From Akkermansiaceae bacterium (lineage in GTDB: Bacteria > Verrucomicrobiota > Verrucomicrobiia > Verrucomicrobiales > Akkermansiaceae): 64,000 nucleotides of DNA. The notes under the pieces were generated by a model. It ran no database searches and was not told the origin of the DNA. It saw nothing but the letters and a program-made list of their open reading frames with translations. Numbering within the stretch: position 1 is the first letter of the stretch; each line of letters starts with the position of its first letter. A program made the position numbers and the translations under genes. This document shows positions 35,795 to 44,517 of this stretch, piece by piece. Where the stretch lies: positions 1-64,000 of the forward strand of contig CAJJBR010000014.1 of assembly GCA_905182475.1 (NCBI GenBank), given 5' to 3'.

Positions 35795-35864
35795 TTTCTG
35801 AGAAAGACTCTCAGGAGAGGCTGTAGAGTCGAGTGGATTCTAGGGTATTGATTTCCTCTGGATT

Positions 35865-37268
35865 GTGTCGTGTTGCGCGGATAGTCTCGCGCCGTTGAAG
35901 ACACGGTGGACATTGAGGGATTTGGTGGATTTTGAAGCTCTGCTTGGCAAGGCGGATGCGGCTACGGATGAACGCTTGCTGAGGGAGAAGGTGAAAGGCT
36001 TGGACGGCGCGCATGCCAGGCGCGCGGCAATCAAGGTCTGGCTGGACGGGCAACGGCGCGGGAAGGACGAATTGCCAGGGGATGTCTGGGGCGGTGGCAG
36101 GTTTCTAGTCGGTGCGGTTGTTTGTTTGGTGATGTTTCTCGCGGGGATAGGTGTAATGACCGGGATGCTGGATAGAGAGAGGATGGGATTCCATGTGCCT
36201 ATGGTGATGGGGGTTGCGGTTGGGTTGCAGCTTTTGGTTTTGGTTGGCGCGGGCGTGCTGTGGTTGCTGCGGGGGAAGATGGGCTTGTTGCAAAAGCTCT
36301 TTGCGTGGCTGATCGGGAAATTTTCCGCGGAAGGTGATTCCGGATGGTGGCGGATACTGAGGCTGGAGGGAGGTCGTGCGTGGGAGGCTCTGGGGTGGAA
36401 TCTGGTGCGGATGACTCAAGCGGGAGCCGTGATGTTTTCGATTGGGCTGATGGCTGGGTTATTGGGTTGTATTTGGTTTCTGGAGGTGAGCTTTTTCTGG
36501 GATTCTACGACGCCGGAATGGATGGCGAAGAAGATATACGAGGTGTGCGGATTTCTAAGTATGCCTTGGAGTTGGTGGACTGTGGGATGGGTTCCCGGGG
36601 AAACTACGATCCAGGTCACTCGATGGGGCGTTGAAGCTCCGCTCGTTGATGACCTGGACTTCATGGCTGTCTGGTATCGTTTCCTCTTCGCTGCGATTTT
36701 TTTCTGGGCTCTCCTGCCTAGGCTGGTGCTCTGGATACTCGCCGTTTTTAAGGAACGGAAAGCTCTCTCTTCACTGGATTTCCAAGCCAAGCGCCATCGC
36801 GAACTATGGCGGGAGATCATGGGAACGCGTCGGGCGGATGTGAGTGAGGCACCCTTGGATGGGGTTCTGGTGCTGGATGTCGGTGGGACTGGGCTGAAGG
36901 AAGAAAGCCTTCGTGGATTTCTTCTGAGACGTTTGCGGGTGAATCCGGGTGAGTGGTATGAGGTGGGCGTATGGGACGAAAAGGGCGAGGAGGCTGCTGT
37001 GAAATCGCTCCGCAATGCACCTGCTGGGGTGGTTTTTTTGGCGGAAGGTTGGGCACTTTTGCCGCCGAGGATGAAGGCGCTGCATTCGCAAGTCAGGAGC
37101 ATCGCGGGGTCGGAAACTTGCGTCTATTTCTTAGTGGTGAACTCCGGAGGTGCGGGCGAACCTCTCGAAGTGAAGGATGAGGAGAAGACGATCTGGAAGG
37201 ATTTTGTTGATGGATTGGCGGATGCCTCGGCGGAGATATTTTTCTATGAAAAGGAGGAGGGTCAATGA
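35865..37268 (+). CDS. DUF2868 domain membrane protein
   Basis: Up to 467 residues; the track start is GTG 35865, but TTG 35895 (KTRWTLRDLVDFEALL) is at least as likely. Several membrane helices (FLVGAVVCLVMFLAGIGVMTG, GVAVGLQLLVLVGAGVLWLL, two more in the middle) precede a cytoplasmic C-terminal domain with an alpha/beta feel (VLVLDVGGTGLKEE, WYEVGVWDEKGEEAA). This fits DUF2868. It overlaps the next gene by 4 bp (ATGA), a DUF3482 GTPase that is its usual partner. The pair's function is not established. Confidence 0.85.
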   Translation: MSCCADSLAPLKTRWTLRDLVDFEALLGKADAATDERLLREKVKGLDGAHARRAAIKVWLDGQRRGKDELPGDVWGGGRFLVGAVVCLVMFLAGIGVMTGMLDRERMGFHVPMVMGVAVGLQLLVLVGAGVLWLLRGKMGLLQKLFAWLIGKFSAEGDSGWWRILRLEGGRAWEALGWNLVRMTQAGAVMFSIGLMAGLLGCIWFLEVSFFWDSTTPEWMAKKIYEVCGFLSMPWSWWTVGWVPGETTIQVTRWGVEAPLVDDLDFMAVWYRFLFAAIFFWALLPRLVLWILAVFKERKALSSLDFQAKRHRELWREIMGTRRADVSEAPLDGVLVLDVGGTGLKEESLRGFLLRRLRVNPGEWYEVGVWDEKGEEAAVKSLRNAPAGVVFLAEGWALLPPRMKALHSQVRSIAGSETCVYFLVVNSGGAGEPLEVKDEEKTIWKDFVDGLADASAEIFFYEKEEGQ

Positions 37269-38719
37269 GTGAAGGTGTGCCGGAATTCGCTGTCGTGGGG
37301 CGGGTGAATATGGGAAAGAGTGCGGTAATCGCGACTCTCCTCGAGATCGATGATAACGAGGTGTTGCGGGTTAGTCCCACGCCGGGTGAGACGACACGCT
37401 GCCAAGTCCACAAGGTGGTCTTCGGGAGGAAGGAGTGCGTTCGTTTTATCGATACCCCAGGATTTTCCCGACCGGTAGAAGCTATGCGTGAGATCCGCCG
37501 GATCCAAGGGGAGGGGACTCCTGGCCGGGATGCCTTGCGCCGATTCGTAGAGGAAAAGGGCGATGATTTTGCAGATGAGAAACGTTTGCTGGAGCCGCTG
37601 CTGGATGGTGCAGGAGTGCTTTATGTGGTCGATCCGGGAAGGCCGCTGCGGGATGACTTCCTAGCCGAGATGGAAATCCTGAGGTGGACGGGAAGGCCGC
37701 GTCTTGCGCTGATGAATGTCCGGGACGGTAAAGGCGCGGAAGAGGATGGAATCTGGCGGGAGAAACTCGGGAGTGCGTTCAACCTAGTGCGGACTTTCGA
37801 TGCGCACCGCGCAAAATACGAGCAACGGTTGTTGCTTATGAGGGCCTTACTGGAGATCGAGGAGACCAATAGGCAGAGGCTGGAGGAGACAATCCAACTG
37901 ATCGAAATGGAATGGGAGGACAGGCGCAACGAAGCAGCGGAAGTTGTCCGGGAATTTCTGGCAGAGGCATTGGAGTTGCGCGTCCGGGTGCGGATCGAAG
38001 ACAAGGACGAGCGGATGCCGACCCGGCGGAAGCAGAAGGAGGACGATCTCGGAGTGGAATACTTCGCGCGACTGAAAAAACTGGAGCGTAGGTGTTTTTC
38101 AAAACTGCTGAAAATCTATCGTCATCACCTTCTCAAGCTGGAGAGCGCGGAAGATGCATTCGAAGACATCGATTTGGAAAGCGAAGAGGTCTGGATGAAA
38201 TGGGGGCTGAGCCGGGGGCAACTGACGCTGGTGGCCGCTGCGACGGGTGCTGCTGGCGGCGTGGCAATCGATGCTGCTACCGGCTTTTTCTCCCACGGTA
38301 TATTTACCGCAATAGGCGGCGTTGGTGGTGCCGGTGCCGCTTGGTTCAAGGGTGGGTTGCTACCTGATCTGAAGGTCAATCTGCGGGAGGGGGTCAAATT
38401 TTCCACCGGGGAAACCAAGGAGTTGATGATGGGCCCTCCGGGGAATCCGAATTTTCCCTGGATTCTCCTCGATGGTGTACTTGTTAGATACGGACGCATT
38501 CTCGAGCGTGCCCACGGTCGACGGGATACCGAGGTGCTGGGTGCGCCGGATGAAGGCGGCTACACCAAGAATTTCCCGCCAGACCGGAGGAAACGGCTAG
38601 GAAAATGGTTTGTAGAATGCGCGAAGGGAAACCGGCCTGTGGGGAAGGATATCGAGGTAAAAGTGCTTTGGATGTTGGAGGAATCGCTTGGGGATGTGAA
38701 CCGTGCGGGTGATCGGTGA
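37265..38719 (+). CDS. DUF3482 domain GTPase
   Basis: A 484-residue protein with a TRAFAC-type GTPase domain at the N-terminus: P-loop GRVNMGKSAVIATLL, G2/G3 region with FIDTPGFSRP, and a degenerate G4 (LMNVRDG). A long helical middle (NRQRLEETIQLIEMEWEDRR) leads to a Gly/Ala-rich hydrophobic stretch (VAAATGAAGGVAIDAATGFF) likely to touch or enter the membrane. It is translationally coupled to the DUF2868 gene by an ATGA overlap, so the two probably act as a membrane GTPase pair. Confidence 0.88.
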   Translation: MSEGVPEFAVVGRVNMGKSAVIATLLEIDDNEVLRVSPTPGETTRCQVHKVVFGRKECVRFIDTPGFSRPVEAMREIRRIQGEGTPGRDALRRFVEEKGDDFADEKRLLEPLLDGAGVLYVVDPGRPLRDDFLAEMEILRWTGRPRLALMNVRDGKGAEEDGIWREKLGSAFNLVRTFDAHRAKYEQRLLLMRALLEIEETNRQRLEETIQLIEMEWEDRRNEAAEVVREFLAEALELRVRVRIEDKDERMPTRRKQKEDDLGVEYFARLKKLERRCFSKLLKIYRHHLLKLESAEDAFEDIDLESEEVWMKWGLSRGQLTLVAAATGAAGGVAIDAATGFFSHGIFTAIGGVGGAGAAWFKGGLLPDLKVNLREGVKFSTGETKELMMGPPGNPNFPWILLDGVLVRYGRILERAHGRRDTEVLGAPDEGGYTKNFPPDRRKRLGKWFVECAKGNRPVGKDIEVKVLWMLEESLGDVNRAGDR

Positions 38720-38747
38720 TAAGACTTGGGCTTGTGGGGAAGAGGAA

Positions 38748-38774
38748 CCACGGATGACGCGTATGGACACGGAT
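38748..38774. repeat. Decamer repeat with TTCTTGTGACTT tail
   Basis: CCACGGATGA, CGCGTATGGA and CACGGATCA units run into ATTCTTGTGACTTGGGTTCTGG, as upstream of holA. Just before it (about 38707) is a sequence similar to the AGTGATCAGTGG core seen upstream of lnt. It lies in the 189-bp gap before the next gene. Confidence 0.7.
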
Positions 38775-38908
38775 CAGATTCTTGTGACTTGGGTTCTGGT
38801 TTCCCTCCGTCTGTCAGACTGTCTGTCAGGCGTCTGGAAACGCACAAACTTCTATTGCCATTCATGCCCATAGCGCATTGAATCTCCGACCAATCAATTT
38901 ACCGAACT

Positions 38909-39409
38909 GTGAAATCCCACGAAATATTTACCGCCGTCGATCCCGCTGTTGTAACTGAAATGCTCGACTGGTTCCGAGATAACGACAGAAACGTCTACAA
39001 GACTGCTGTCGCTACCCTCGCCGCCGAGCGCAAACTGCGTCCCGTTTTCATCCAGAAGAAATCACTCGTAGATCAGTACGCGTGGATTCAGAAGACTTTG
39101 CAGATCCGCGTCTGCGATCCGATCGGCGAACAGATCCTTCAATCCTACCTCATGGCTGGCCAACAAGCTATGCTTGGCATGTTTTGCGATGGCATGGGTA
39201 TCCCGCACGATGGCAAGGGTTCCGTTGTAGGTGAACTTCCTAAAGCGATCGATAAAGAACGTCTCGACGCGACGGTTGAGAAGCTTGTCGATGTGTTTGA
39301 TCCGAAAATTTTCACTCTCTATCTCCACTGCTTTAACATGCAAGTGGCGGGTGGCTATCCGGCTCTTGTTGAGAAAATCGAATCCGACGAGCGCCTGACC
39401 TTGGCGTAA
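38909..39409 (+). CDS. Conserved hypothetical protein
   Basis: A 166-residue, mostly helical soluble protein from GTG 38909; I recognise no family. It has no signal peptide or membrane segment. Stretches such as EMLDWFRDNDRNVYKTAVATL and YLMAGQQAMLGMFCDGMGI look well folded, and codon use matches the neighbours, so it is very probably real. It ends 13 bp before the miaB start in the same direction, and the two may be co-transcribed. Confidence 0.8.
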   Translation: MKSHEIFTAVDPAVVTEMLDWFRDNDRNVYKTAVATLAAERKLRPVFIQKKSLVDQYAWIQKTLQIRVCDPIGEQILQSYLMAGQQAMLGMFCDGMGIPHDGKGSVVGELPKAIDKERLDATVEKLVDVFDPKIFTLYLHCFNMQVAGGYPALVEKIESDERLTLA

Positions 39410-39422
39410 GTTGCCACGAACG

Positions 39423-40805
39423 ATGCCTAAGGTTTACCTGAAAACATACGGCTGCCAGATGAACGAACGCGACACCGAGCAGGTGGCGCGGATGTTCACG
39501 GAAGGCGGCTATACGCTGACACCCACGGAAACGGATGCGGACGCGATCCTGATCAATACCTGCTCAGTTCGCGACCAGGCGGAGCAGAAGGCGCTTGGGA
39601 AAATGGGAATCTTGGGCAAGCAAAGGCGTAAGCGTGCGCACGTCGTTTACGGATTTATGGGTTGCATGGCGCAGTCACGAGGAGAGGAGCTTTTCGAACG
39701 CATCCCACATCTCGATATCGTGGTGGGAACCCAGAAATACCACAAGGTTTTCGACTATGTTGATCGCATCTTGAAAAGCCGTATGGAGGCACGAATGGAC
39801 GACCCTGCGCTTTCCCTGAGCGGAAGCTCAGTGTGCGACACCGCGGAGGAAGCTGACTCCCAGAATACGATCCGTGACCATATGCCAAAGGCGAGGAACG
39901 CCTCTGCCTTCGTTTCCATCATGCAGGGCTGCAACATGCGCTGCACGTTCTGCATCGTCCCGGATACACGCGGGAAAGAGCGAGGTCGGCCGATTATGGA
40001 GATCGTGAAGGAAGTGGAATTCCTGGCAGGACAGGGCGTGAAAGAAGTCACCCTGCTCGGCCAAATTGTGAACCTTTACGGTAGGACTGAATTTCCAAAG
40101 GTAGACGGGAAATCCCCGTTTGTGCAGCTGCTGGAGGCGGTGCACGAGGTGGAGGGGATAGCTCGCATCCGTTTCACTTCTCCGCATCCTATCGGCTATC
40201 GGGATGATCTGATCGCGGCATTTACCTATCTTCCGAAGCTGATGTCCCACATCCATTTCCCGATGCAAAGCGGATCGGATCGGATTTTGAAGCTAATGCG
40301 CCGCCCCTATAAAAACGCGAAATTCGTTGAGATCTGCGAGAAAATGAAGGCGGCGAGGCCTGATCTCGCGATCACGACCGACATCATCGTCGGCTTCCCC
40401 GGAGAGACCGAGGAGGATTTTCAAGCTACGATAGATACCGTAGAACGCCTGCAGTTTGATAACGCCTTTGTCTTCCGCTACTCGAAACGCAAGGACACAC
40501 CTGCAGCTGAAATGGAAGATCAGCTTCCGGAAATTGTTAAGGAAGAGCGGAACCAGAGGCTTTTGGAAACAGTCAACCGTCTAGCAAAGGAAAAGACATC
40601 TGCGATAGTCGGGACACGCCAGACCGTGCTCTGCGAGGGCCCTTCGAAAAGGAATTCTTCAACTCTCACGGGTCGGACACCCCAGAATAAGATCGTTATT
40701 TTCGAAGGGGATATCGAAAAACTCACAGGGCAGATCTTGGATATCGACGTTGACGACTCTACCGACTTCACCGCCTACGGCACGCCGTTGTTGGTGGGGG
40801 TTTGA
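39423..40805 (+). CDS. miaB: tRNA-2-methylthio-N6-dimethylallyladenosine synthase
   Basis: From ATG 39423 the protein has 460 residues. The N-terminal MTTase domain starts VYLKTYGCQMNERD with NTCSVRDQAE and GCMAQ supplying the first Fe-S cluster cysteines. The radical-SAM domain has MQGCNMRCTFCIVP (CxxxCxxC). A C-terminal TRAM domain ends the protein. It thiomethylates A37 in tRNAs that read U-starting codons. The TTG start in the ORF track adds only four residues and is less likely. Confidence 0.96.
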   Translation: MPKVYLKTYGCQMNERDTEQVARMFTEGGYTLTPTETDADAILINTCSVRDQAEQKALGKMGILGKQRRKRAHVVYGFMGCMAQSRGEELFERIPHLDIVVGTQKYHKVFDYVDRILKSRMEARMDDPALSLSGSSVCDTAEEADSQNTIRDHMPKARNASAFVSIMQGCNMRCTFCIVPDTRGKERGRPIMEIVKEVEFLAGQGVKEVTLLGQIVNLYGRTEFPKVDGKSPFVQLLEAVHEVEGIARIRFTSPHPIGYRDDLIAAFTYLPKLMSHIHFPMQSGSDRILKLMRRPYKNAKFVEICEKMKAARPDLAITTDIIVGFPGETEEDFQATIDTVERLQFDNAFVFRYSKRKDTPAAEMEDQLPEIVKEERNQRLLETVNRLAKEKTSAIVGTRQTVLCEGPSKRNSSTLTGRTPQNKIVIFEGDIEKLTGQILDIDVDDSTDFTAYGTPLLVGV

Positions 40806-41018
40806 TTACGGTTTTCTATTTTCCAGAATCTGCTCGTAGAGTTCGTAAACGGGATCCGGAGTGTTGGCGTATTCGAGGAGGATTGCCTTTCCCGAAATCT
40901 GGCGATAGATGATGCGGAGACCGCCGATACGGAGGCGGTTGAATCCTTCCAGCGGGCCTTGGAGTCCTTTGATGTCGCCTTTTCCTTCCGAACGGCCTGG
41001 GGCTGGAATCCCCAGCGA
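40806..41018 (-). pseudogene. RelE/ParE-type toxin, C-terminal remnant
   Basis: The last 65 or so residues of ORF 40806-41216 read GDIKGLQGPLEGFNRLRIGG, then RIIYRQISGKAILLEYA, which is the C-terminal half of a RelE-like mRNA interferase fold. The N-terminal half is missing: upstream of about 41019 the sequence belongs to a group II intron remnant on the other strand. No antitoxin gene follows. It is probably a toxin gene cut by the intron and later degraded. Confidence 0.7.
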
Positions 41019-41421
41019 GTGCGCCGCAAAGCGCCAACACCCTCTGGAGTGGGAGACTTCGGCCAGTTTCGGACGCATTCGGGCTGAGAACTTGGCATGG
41101 GAAAAGGTGCAGTCCAACGCAGGAGCCTGCGGGGTGGACGGCATTACGGTAGGACGCTTCGAGAAAGACAGCAAAAGTCGGCTGCTCGTCGTGAATGAGC
41201 ATTTGAAAACGGGCACCTACCGACCCAAGCCAGTCAAACGGGTATGGATCGCCAAACCGCTACTTTGCAGAACTCGGGCTCTTTTGGCTGATGGATGCCC
41301 AAAGTTCTGAAGTGATCAGTCTCCGTAACGGAGTAAACCACTTGACTGGAGAGCCGGATGCGGGGGATCCGCTTGTCCGGTTCGGAGGGGGGAGCGGCGC
41401 AAATCAATGCGCCGTTCCTAC
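41019..41421 (+). mobile_element. Collapsed group II intron with maturase fragments
   Basis: A plus-strand frame encodes the N-terminal part of a group II intron reverse transcriptase (AWEKVQSNAGACGVDGITVG, NEHLKTGTYRPKPVKRVWI). It jumps after AKP, in another frame, to what looks like the maturase end (NRYFAELGLFWLMDAQ), so about 300 residues are deleted. Then comes a domain V-like hairpin at 41351-41383 (GAGCCGGATGCGG, GNRA-type loop, TCCGGTTC) and a domain VI-like stem GGCGC/GCGCC ending in CCTAC. The left edge is placed at GTGCG (41019), the usual 5' consensus, but domain I is missing. It is inactive. Confidence 0.75.
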
Positions 41422-42830
41422 CTCAATCTGCCGATTTCGAAACCTTTGCGGTAGGAGCCTTTGAGCATGGTGTTTGCCTGTTCTGAAAAGTCGCCGGTGA
41501 AGACTTCCTTTTCAGGATCGATCGTCAGGGTTTTTCCTAGGGCGATCATGTTCTTATCTAGGTTCACTTGGTTTTTCTCAAGGTGTTGCATCATACGGCC
41601 TACGGCGTCGTTTGTAGTGGCATCCTTGATCGCGGCTTTGATGTCTTCCGGTTTTGTTGGGGCGCCGAGTTTCCATGAGATGTTGCCGACGTGAGCGAGT
41701 GCGGCAGAGAGATGCCCGTTCTCGGCTCCGTGCGTGTAATCAATTTTCCCGGAGTGGCATGAATCGACGAAGGACTGCATGTGGGATTTTCCACCTTTGA
41801 AGGTCTTAACTTTCTTACCATCTTTATCAAAGACCGAGCATTCCGAATTGTGTCCGCCGGCAAGGTATCCGCCTTCGCATTCGATAATGTTTCCGATCTT
41901 TTGGCCACGGTAGTTATCGCTTGGGAGACCTCGCACTTCAAAGACGATGGGGATTGGGTAATCGAAATAGCAAACCTGCGTGTTGGCACAGGTGCCGTCG
42001 TCTTCGTATCCGAGACGGGCGCCGACGGAAACGACGGAGGCTGGAAGTGCGGGATCGCCGATAAACCAGCGGCAGACATCGAGCTGGTGTGGTCCTTGGT
42101 TTCCAAGATCGCCGTTTCCGTAATCGAGCTGCCAGTGCCAATCGTAATGGAAGCGTTTGCGAGGCACGGGAACCACTTCACGCGGGCCGCACCAGAGATC
42201 GTAGTTTACAGATTTCGGTGGCTCGGCGGCTGGGCCGACTTTTCCGATGGATTTACGTGGCTTGTAGCAGAAGCCTCGGACGAGGGTTGTCTTGCCGATT
42301 TCTCCGGATTTGAGATAATCTGCGGCTTCGTACCATGAAGTTTCGGAGCGGCGTTGGAATCCATGCTGGATGATGGTTTTGTATTTCTCGGCTGCGTTGG
42401 CGAGTTGGCGACCTTCCCAGACGTTGTGGGAAACAGGTTTCTCCACGTAGGCGTGTTTACCGTTCGCAGCAGCTGTCGTGGCGATGAGAGTGTGAAGGTG
42501 GTTGGGCGTGGCGATAATGACGGCGTCGATGTCCTTGGACTCGCAGACTTTGCGGTAGTCTTCGAACTTGGCGACCTTGACGCCTTTCTTCTCTAGCTCA
42601 GAGGCAAATCCGTCGAGGACTTCGGAATCGACGTCACAGAGGGCTACGAGCTTGGCACCTTTGGATTTGAGAACATCGTTTGCGAGGCCTTTTCCACGGC
42701 TATGGAAGCCGATCACGCAGATGCGCAGGTCGCCGTTGGCGCTGCTTGCTGCGCGGACGAAGGAAGGGGTGAGTGCAAATGCACTGGCAAGGGTTGAGGT
42801 GGAGAGGAAACTACGGCGTGTGGTTTTCAT
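41418..42830 (-). CDS. Gfo/Idh/MocA family oxidoreductase, Tat-exported
   Basis: A 470-residue protein with a twin-arginine signal (KTTRRSFLSTSTLASAFAL). The NAD(P)-binding Rossmann part starts RICVIGFHSRGKGLANDV and has VALCDVDSE; the catalytic-type lysine is in YVEKPVSHNVWEG. The C-terminal domain (about 180-420) is typical of exported PVC homologues acting on sugars or cyclitols; the substrate is unknown. Its stop codon TAG coincides with the 3' end of the group II intron remnant, so the original C-terminus may have been altered by that insertion. Confidence 0.92.
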   Translation of the reverse strand: MKTTRRSFLSTSTLASAFALTPSFVRAASSANGDLRICVIGFHSRGKGLANDVLKSKGAKLVALCDVDSEVLDGFASELEKKGVKVAKFEDYRKVCESKDIDAVIIATPNHLHTLIATTAAANGKHAYVEKPVSHNVWEGRQLANAAEKYKTIIQHGFQRRSETSWYEAADYLKSGEIGKTTLVRGFCYKPRKSIGKVGPAAEPPKSVNYDLWCGPREVVPVPRKRFHYDWHWQLDYGNGDLGNQGPHQLDVCRWFIGDPALPASVVSVGARLGYEDDGTCANTQVCYFDYPIPIVFEVRGLPSDNYRGQKIGNIIECEGGYLAGGHNSECSVFDKDGKKVKTFKGGKSHMQSFVDSCHSGKIDYTHGAENGHLSAALAHVGNISWKLGAPTKPEDIKAAIKDATTNDAVGRMMQHLEKNQVNLDKNMIALGKTLTIDPEKEVFTGDFSEQANTMLKGSYRKGFEIGRLR

Positions 42831-43052
42831 GATTCTGGTTTCGCGGGTTTTCTGGTTTCGCTGGAAGGGATTTGTGAATTTCGTCTAGTTTCGCGGATTC
42901 AAGCAAACCGTTGTGAATAAAGTCCGGAATGGGTTTTGCATCAGCTTTAGTGGAATTCTAGGAGTCTATTACGGGAGATAAAGGAATGTTTTTTCGTCTT
43001 CGTGCGTTTATTCGGAATAGCGTGGTGGCAATTTCGCTCCTATGATTCAGAA

Positions 43053-43601
43053 ATGAGTGAGTTCGGAGAATTGGTCGATGCGCATTATCAGGCGCTATAC
43101 CGTTTCGGGTATTCCCTGACGAGGAGCCCGGATCGTGCTGCAGATTTGGTGCAGGAGACGTTCTGCATCTGGGCAGAGAAAAATTCCCAGTTGCGTGACC
43201 GGAGCAAGGCGAAGACCTGGCTTTTTACGACCTTGCACCGCGAGTTCCTTGGTCAGAGGAGGAAGATGGCAAGGTTTTCCGATGATCCGGTGGATGAGGG
43301 CATGATAGCCTCTGCGGTTGGGAACGAGGATGATGCGGAGCGCCAAATGGATGGGAGCCGGGCGGTTGAACTTTTGAGGGAAATGGATGAAATGTATCGT
43401 GCCCCACTTGCTTTGTTTTACCTGCAGCAGCATAGCTACAAAGAGATTGCAGAAATTCTCGACGTTCCGATCGGGACGGTGATGTCACGGTTGTCTCGTG
43501 GGAAAGAAATGCTAAGGAAGAAAATGGTGAAGGAGCCCTCAAGCGGTCCGAAGAATCTGGTGGATGAGAACCCCGAACTATTTCAGAAAAATCATGGATA
43601 A
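43053..43601 (+). CDS. ECF-family RNA polymerase sigma factor
   Basis: From ATG 43053 the protein has 182 residues. Region 2 is visible as LYRFGYSLTRSPDRAADLVQETF and KAKTWLFTTLHREF, and region 4 as APLALFYLQQHSYKEIAEILDVPIGTVMSRLSRGKEML. A charged tail follows. It overlaps by 8 bp a gene for a membrane protein that is probably its anti-sigma factor, the usual arrangement. Target promoters are unknown. Confidence 0.93.
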   Translation: MSEFGELVDAHYQALYRFGYSLTRSPDRAADLVQETFCIWAEKNSQLRDRSKAKTWLFTTLHREFLGQRRKMARFSDDPVDEGMIASAVGNEDDAERQMDGSRAVELLREMDEMYRAPLALFYLQQHSYKEIAEILDVPIGTVMSRLSRGKEMLRKKMVKEPSSGPKNLVDENPELFQKNHG

Positions 43602-44487
43602 GGAGAATGCAAAATTTGTCCTGCAGAGCTTCCGCCCAGACGGAGCGGACACCCAGGATTTGGATTTAGCAGAGGCTTTGCAGCTTGCGACCGAAGACCG
43701 TGAACTTGGCGAGTGGCTCGTGAGGGAACGTGCTTTTGATGCAGAATTCGCAGAGGCTCTCGCGCGAGTTGATCTTCCAGAAGGGTTGCGCGAGAGCGTT
43801 TTACTTGCGATGGTTCAGGGCGGTGGAGATTATCCGAGAATCGATATGGCCGAGGAAGGGAAATGGATCACGGAATTTGCCGGAATCGAAGTGCCGGATG
43901 GTTTACGTGAGAGAGTGCTCACTGCGATGGAACAGTCTGCCAAGGTTCATAAACCTAACTTTGGTTGGAAGAGATTTGGTATCCCGCTTGCTGCTGCGGC
44001 TGGTATCGCGCTGGCTTTTGTGGCGATGCTGGATAAGACAGATGTATCCGTCCAAGTTGCGACTAACGATCAGAGAGTTCAAGTCGAGGCGGTGGCTGCA
44101 GGCTTTGTAAGGACTTTTGAATCGCCGATTTTCAGCCTCGATAAGATGAGCGGAGACATGCCAAAGCTGGTTTCTTATCTTAGGGCGAAAAGTCTTCCTT
44201 GTGGTAAAGGCTATCTACCACCAGGTCTAAAAAGTTGCAAAGGCTTGGGCTGTCGCGAGCTTGTGATCGATGGTATCAAAGGCTCGCTGATCTGCTTCGA
44301 TGACAAGGACGGAACTATCCACCTCGTCATTTTCCGAAAAGCTGATATTGAAGGAAAGCTCCCTAGAATTTCCAATCCGGAAATCAAGCAGTCAGGTGAT
44401 TGGGCTAGGGCATCATGGGAGAAAGACGACTACGTCTTCACGATGATGAGCCTGCGAGACAAGAGTAAGTTTGAAGGTTTTTTCTAA
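43594..44487 (+). CDS. Putative membrane anti-sigma factor
   Basis: From ATG 43594 the protein has 297 residues. The N-terminal cytoplasmic part has two related modules (LPEGLRESVLLAMVQ, VPDGLRERVLTAMEQ). A membrane helix follows (FGIPLAAAAGIALAFVAML), then a periplasmic domain with several cysteines (LPCGKGYLPPGLKSCKGLGC). Position and overlap with the ECF sigma gene support an anti-sigma role, though no zinc-finger anti-sigma motif is present. The cysteines could make it redox-responsive, which is inference. Confidence 0.75.
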   Translation: MDKENAKFVLQSFRPDGADTQDLDLAEALQLATEDRELGEWLVRERAFDAEFAEALARVDLPEGLRESVLLAMVQGGGDYPRIDMAEEGKWITEFAGIEVPDGLRERVLTAMEQSAKVHKPNFGWKRFGIPLAAAAGIALAFVAMLDKTDVSVQVATNDQRVQVEAVAAGFVRTFESPIFSLDKMSGDMPKLVSYLRAKSLPCGKGYLPPGLKSCKGLGCRELVIDGIKGSLICFDDKDGTIHLVIFRKADIEGKLPRISNPEIKQSGDWARASWEKDDYVFTMMSLRDKSKFEGFF

Positions 44488-44493
44488 AGACTA

Positions 44494-44513
44494 GGCACCC
44501 GGATTCGGGTGCC
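44494..44513. terminator. Hairpin between convergent genes
   Basis: A 7-bp stem GGCACCC/GGGTGCC with loop GGATTC lies between the anti-sigma and aminotransferase stops. T-rich stretches on both sides are weak. It probably serves as a shared terminator. Confidence 0.7.
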
Positions 44514-44517
44514 TGGA

